Below are positions 6,406 through 7,772 of a stretch of DNA of 7,772 bases, one piece after another. Source of the stretch: Candidatus Aminicenantes bacterium RBG_13_64_14 (GTDB lineage: Bacteria > Acidobacteriota > Aminicenantia > Aminicenantales > Saccharicenantaceae); contig MEXZ01000131.1 in assembly GCA_001773855.1 (NCBI GenBank), forward strand, positions 1 to 7,772, read 5' to 3'. The position numbers were made by a program, and so were the translations under genes. A model generated the notes under the pieces. The model searched no databases. It saw only the letters and a list, made by a program, of their open reading frames with translations, and was not told the origin of the DNA. Every line of letters starts with the position of its first letter. The stretch's first letter is position 1.

Positions 6406-6412
6406 TCCCCGC

Positions 6413-7651
6413 ATGAACCCCAACCAACCCTTCGACCGGCTGGCCCGGAGAATCGAGCAGTTCCGCGACGAGATGGTCGACCTCCAGGTGCGCCTTTGCG
6501 CCATCCCGGCGATCGCGCCGTCGAGCGGCGGAGAGGGAGAGGCCAAGAAGGCCGACTTCCTGGTCGATTTCTTGAAGGCCGGCGGATTCGTCGACGTCAC
6601 GCTGATCAAGGCCCCGGACCTTGACGCGCCGGCCGGCTACCGGCCCAACATCCTCGCCTATTGCCGGGGGAAAAGCTCGGCCCGGACGATCTGGGTGATG
6701 ACCCATACCGACATCGTCCCCCCCGGCGAGCTGTCTTTGTGGCACGGGCACCCGTACAAGGCCTGGGTCGAGAAAGGCCGGGTCTACGGCCGCGGCGTCG
6801 AGGACAACCAGCAGGACATGGTCGCTTCCCTCTACGCCGTGAAAGCCCATCAGGCCGAGGGGATCCTGCCGAACTACGACATCGGCATCGCCCTTGTCGC
6901 CGACGAGGAAACGGGCAGCCGCAAGGGGATCGATTACGTCATCCAGAACTACAAGGCCTTCCGCAAGCAGGACCTGATCATCGTCCCGGACGCGGGCAAC
7001 GCGGCGGGGACGATGATCGAGGTGGCCGAGAAGAGCATCCTCTGGCTCAAGATCAAGACTCTCGGCAAGCAGGCCCACGGCTCGACGCCGGAGAAAGGCA
7101 TCAACAGCTTCAAGGCGGCAAGCTTCTTCATTGCCGCCCTGAACGAGCTCTACAAGATCTACCCGGGCCGGGACAAGCTCTTCGACCCGCCCATTTCCAC
7201 CTTCGAACCGACCAAGAAAGAGGCCAACGTCCCGAACATCAACACCATCCCCGGCGAGGACGTCTTCTACATGGATTCCCGGATCCTGCCGAAGGTCAAA
7301 GTCCAGGACGTCGAGAAGTCGATCCGGATGATCGCCGCCGACATCGAAAAAAAGTTCAAAGTCAAGATCCATTCGGAAATCCAGCAGCGAGCGACGGCCG
7401 CCCCCCCGACACCCGTCCAGGCCCCCGTCGTCCAGGCTCTCAAGAAAGCCGTCAAGGCCGTCTACAAGAAAGAAGCCAAGCCCATGGGCATCGGCGGCGG
7501 GACGGTCGCGGCCGTATTCCGGCGGGCGGGATTCTCCGCGGCCTGCTGGTCCAAGCTCGACGAAACCGCTCACCAGCCGAACGAATACTGCATCATCGAC
7601 AACATGGTCGGAGACGCCAAGGTCTACGGCCACATCTTCCTTCAGGAGTGA
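6413..7651 (+). CDS. M20-family metallopeptidase / amidohydrolase (ArgE/DapE-like)
   Basis: A 412-residue cytoplasmic di-zinc hydrolase, numbered here from the ATG at 6413. All M20 landmarks are visible: H98 and D100 in THTDIVPP (first zinc ligand and its partner), bridging D131 in GRGVEDNQQD, catalytic base E165 and ligand E166 in DEETGS, D193 in VPDAG, and H387 in ETAHQPNE near the C-terminus. The lid/dimerisation domain lies at about 205-325, with KQAHGSTPEKG containing H222. M20 enzymes remove N-acyl groups (acetylornithine, succinyl-diaminopimelate) or cleave dipeptides. The exact substrate cannot be read from the sequence, and the neighbours are not arginine or lysine genes, so neither argE nor dapE is assigned. 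GGGTVAAVFRRAGF (near 363-376) is the usual glycine-rich segment before the last ligand. There is no signal peptide. The gene has its own promoter and faces a convergent gene 24 nt beyond its stop. Confidence 0.93.
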   Translation: MNPNQPFDRLARRIEQFRDEMVDLQVRLCAIPAIAPSSGGEGEAKKADFLVDFLKAGGFVDVTLIKAPDLDAPAGYRPNILAYCRGKSSARTIWVMTHTDIVPPGELSLWHGHPYKAWVEKGRVYGRGVEDNQQDMVASLYAVKAHQAEGILPNYDIGIALVADEETGSRKGIDYVIQNYKAFRKQDLIIVPDAGNAAGTMIEVAEKSILWLKIKTLGKQAHGSTPEKGINSFKAASFFIAALNELYKIYPGRDKLFDPPISTFEPTKKEANVPNINTIPGEDVFYMDSRILPKVKVQDVEKSIRMIAADIEKKFKVKIHSEIQQRATAAPPTPVQAPVVQALKKAVKAVYKKEAKPMGIGGGTVAAVFRRAGFSAACWSKLDETAHQPNEYCIIDNMVGDAKVYGHIFLQE

Positions 7652-7675
7652 CGGGGGGGGCACGGTCCCCGGGCC

Positions 7676-7772
7676 CTAGACGGGGCGTCGCGCCGCGATG
7701 GGCGCCGGCGCTTCCGGGAAAACCCGCTGAACGCGCTGGGCGATGCGGACCGTGTTCAGGTGGATGTCCACG
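7676..7772 (-). CDS. Unknown protein, C-terminal 31 codons of a convergent gene
   Basis: Reading leftwards from the right edge, one minus-strand frame stays open from 7771 to a TAG stop at 7678-7676. It encodes a tail that includes IHLNTVRIAQRVQRVFPEA and ends in AARRPV. Third codon positions are overwhelmingly G or C (GTC, CGC, ATC, GCC, CAG), matching the coding style of the window, and the residue mix is reasonable for a helical C-terminus followed by a proline/alanine-rich tail. I do not recognise the family from so short a piece. It would converge on the M20 gene, leaving only 24 nt between the two stop codons. Confidence 0.5.
   Translation of the reverse strand, partial: VDIHLNTVRIAQRVQRVFPEAPAPIAARRPV

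Noticed and set aside
6389..6412. GTG at 6389 as an alternative start for the M20 gene
   Set aside because: It lies within about 3 nt of the predicted transcription start and has no ribosome binding site, while the ATG at 6413 has AGGAG at ideal spacing.
6251..7663. A 470-codon minus-strand frame opposite the M20 gene
   Set aside because: All M20 metal ligands are on the plus strand. The antisense product is Asp/Gly/Val/Leu-rich with no recognisable motif.
7653..7675. GGGG-CACGGT-CCCC hairpin between the convergent genes as a bidirectional terminator
   Set aside because: The stem is only four base pairs and there is no T-tract on either strand.

Overview
This is a compact, GC-rich bacterial chromosomal window. 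It reads as ordinary core genes mixed with poorly described accessory ones. High G+C, strong G/C bias at third codon positions, a PATAN/DUF4388 protein, and a TPR/SLH lipoprotein beside a miaA-hflX pair suggest a deep-branching diderm such as Acidobacteriota or Candidatus Aminicenantes. That placement is an inference from style, not from a marker gene. I see no mobile element, CRISPR array, tRNA, rRNA or defence locus.

Layout: (a) 1-920 holds the 3' end of a LolD/MacB-type ABC ATPase gene, followed 3 nt later by a Yip1-family membrane protein gene with an AT-richer core. (b) A short gap at 921-989 carries a promoter-like sequence that would place transcription at or very near the next ATG. 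(c) 990-6327 is a tight same-strand run: DUF4388/PATAN protein, a 26-codon single-TM small ORF overlapping both neighbours, miaA, hflX, a TPR lipoprotein with two SLH-like repeats, and a PgsA-type CDP-alcohol phosphatidyltransferase. Gaps are 21 nt or less and several genes overlap, so this looks like one operon. (d) 6328-6412 contains a good sigma70-like promoter with an extended -10, and possibly a 9-codon leader ORF, ahead of an M20 metallopeptidase gene (6413-7651). (e) On the minus strand, the 3' end of a convergent gene enters from the right edge (7676-7772).

Functional theme: MiaA (tRNA A37 prenylation) and HflX (rescue of stalled or stressed ribosomes) form the conserved translation-quality pair, here directly adjacent with no hfq between them. 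Downstream are envelope functions: a surface or periplasmic TPR-SLH lipoprotein and a phospholipid head-group enzyme. Upstream is a signalling-type PATAN protein. The M20 hydrolase is an independent transcription unit.

The observations most worth a second look are the 26-codon membrane ORF wedged between the DUF4388 gene and miaA, the SLH-like repeats on a TPR lipoprotein, the compositional mosaic in the Yip1 gene, and the leaderless or leader-ORF arrangements at the two promoters. I did not find convincing evidence of a large undescribed multi-gene system.
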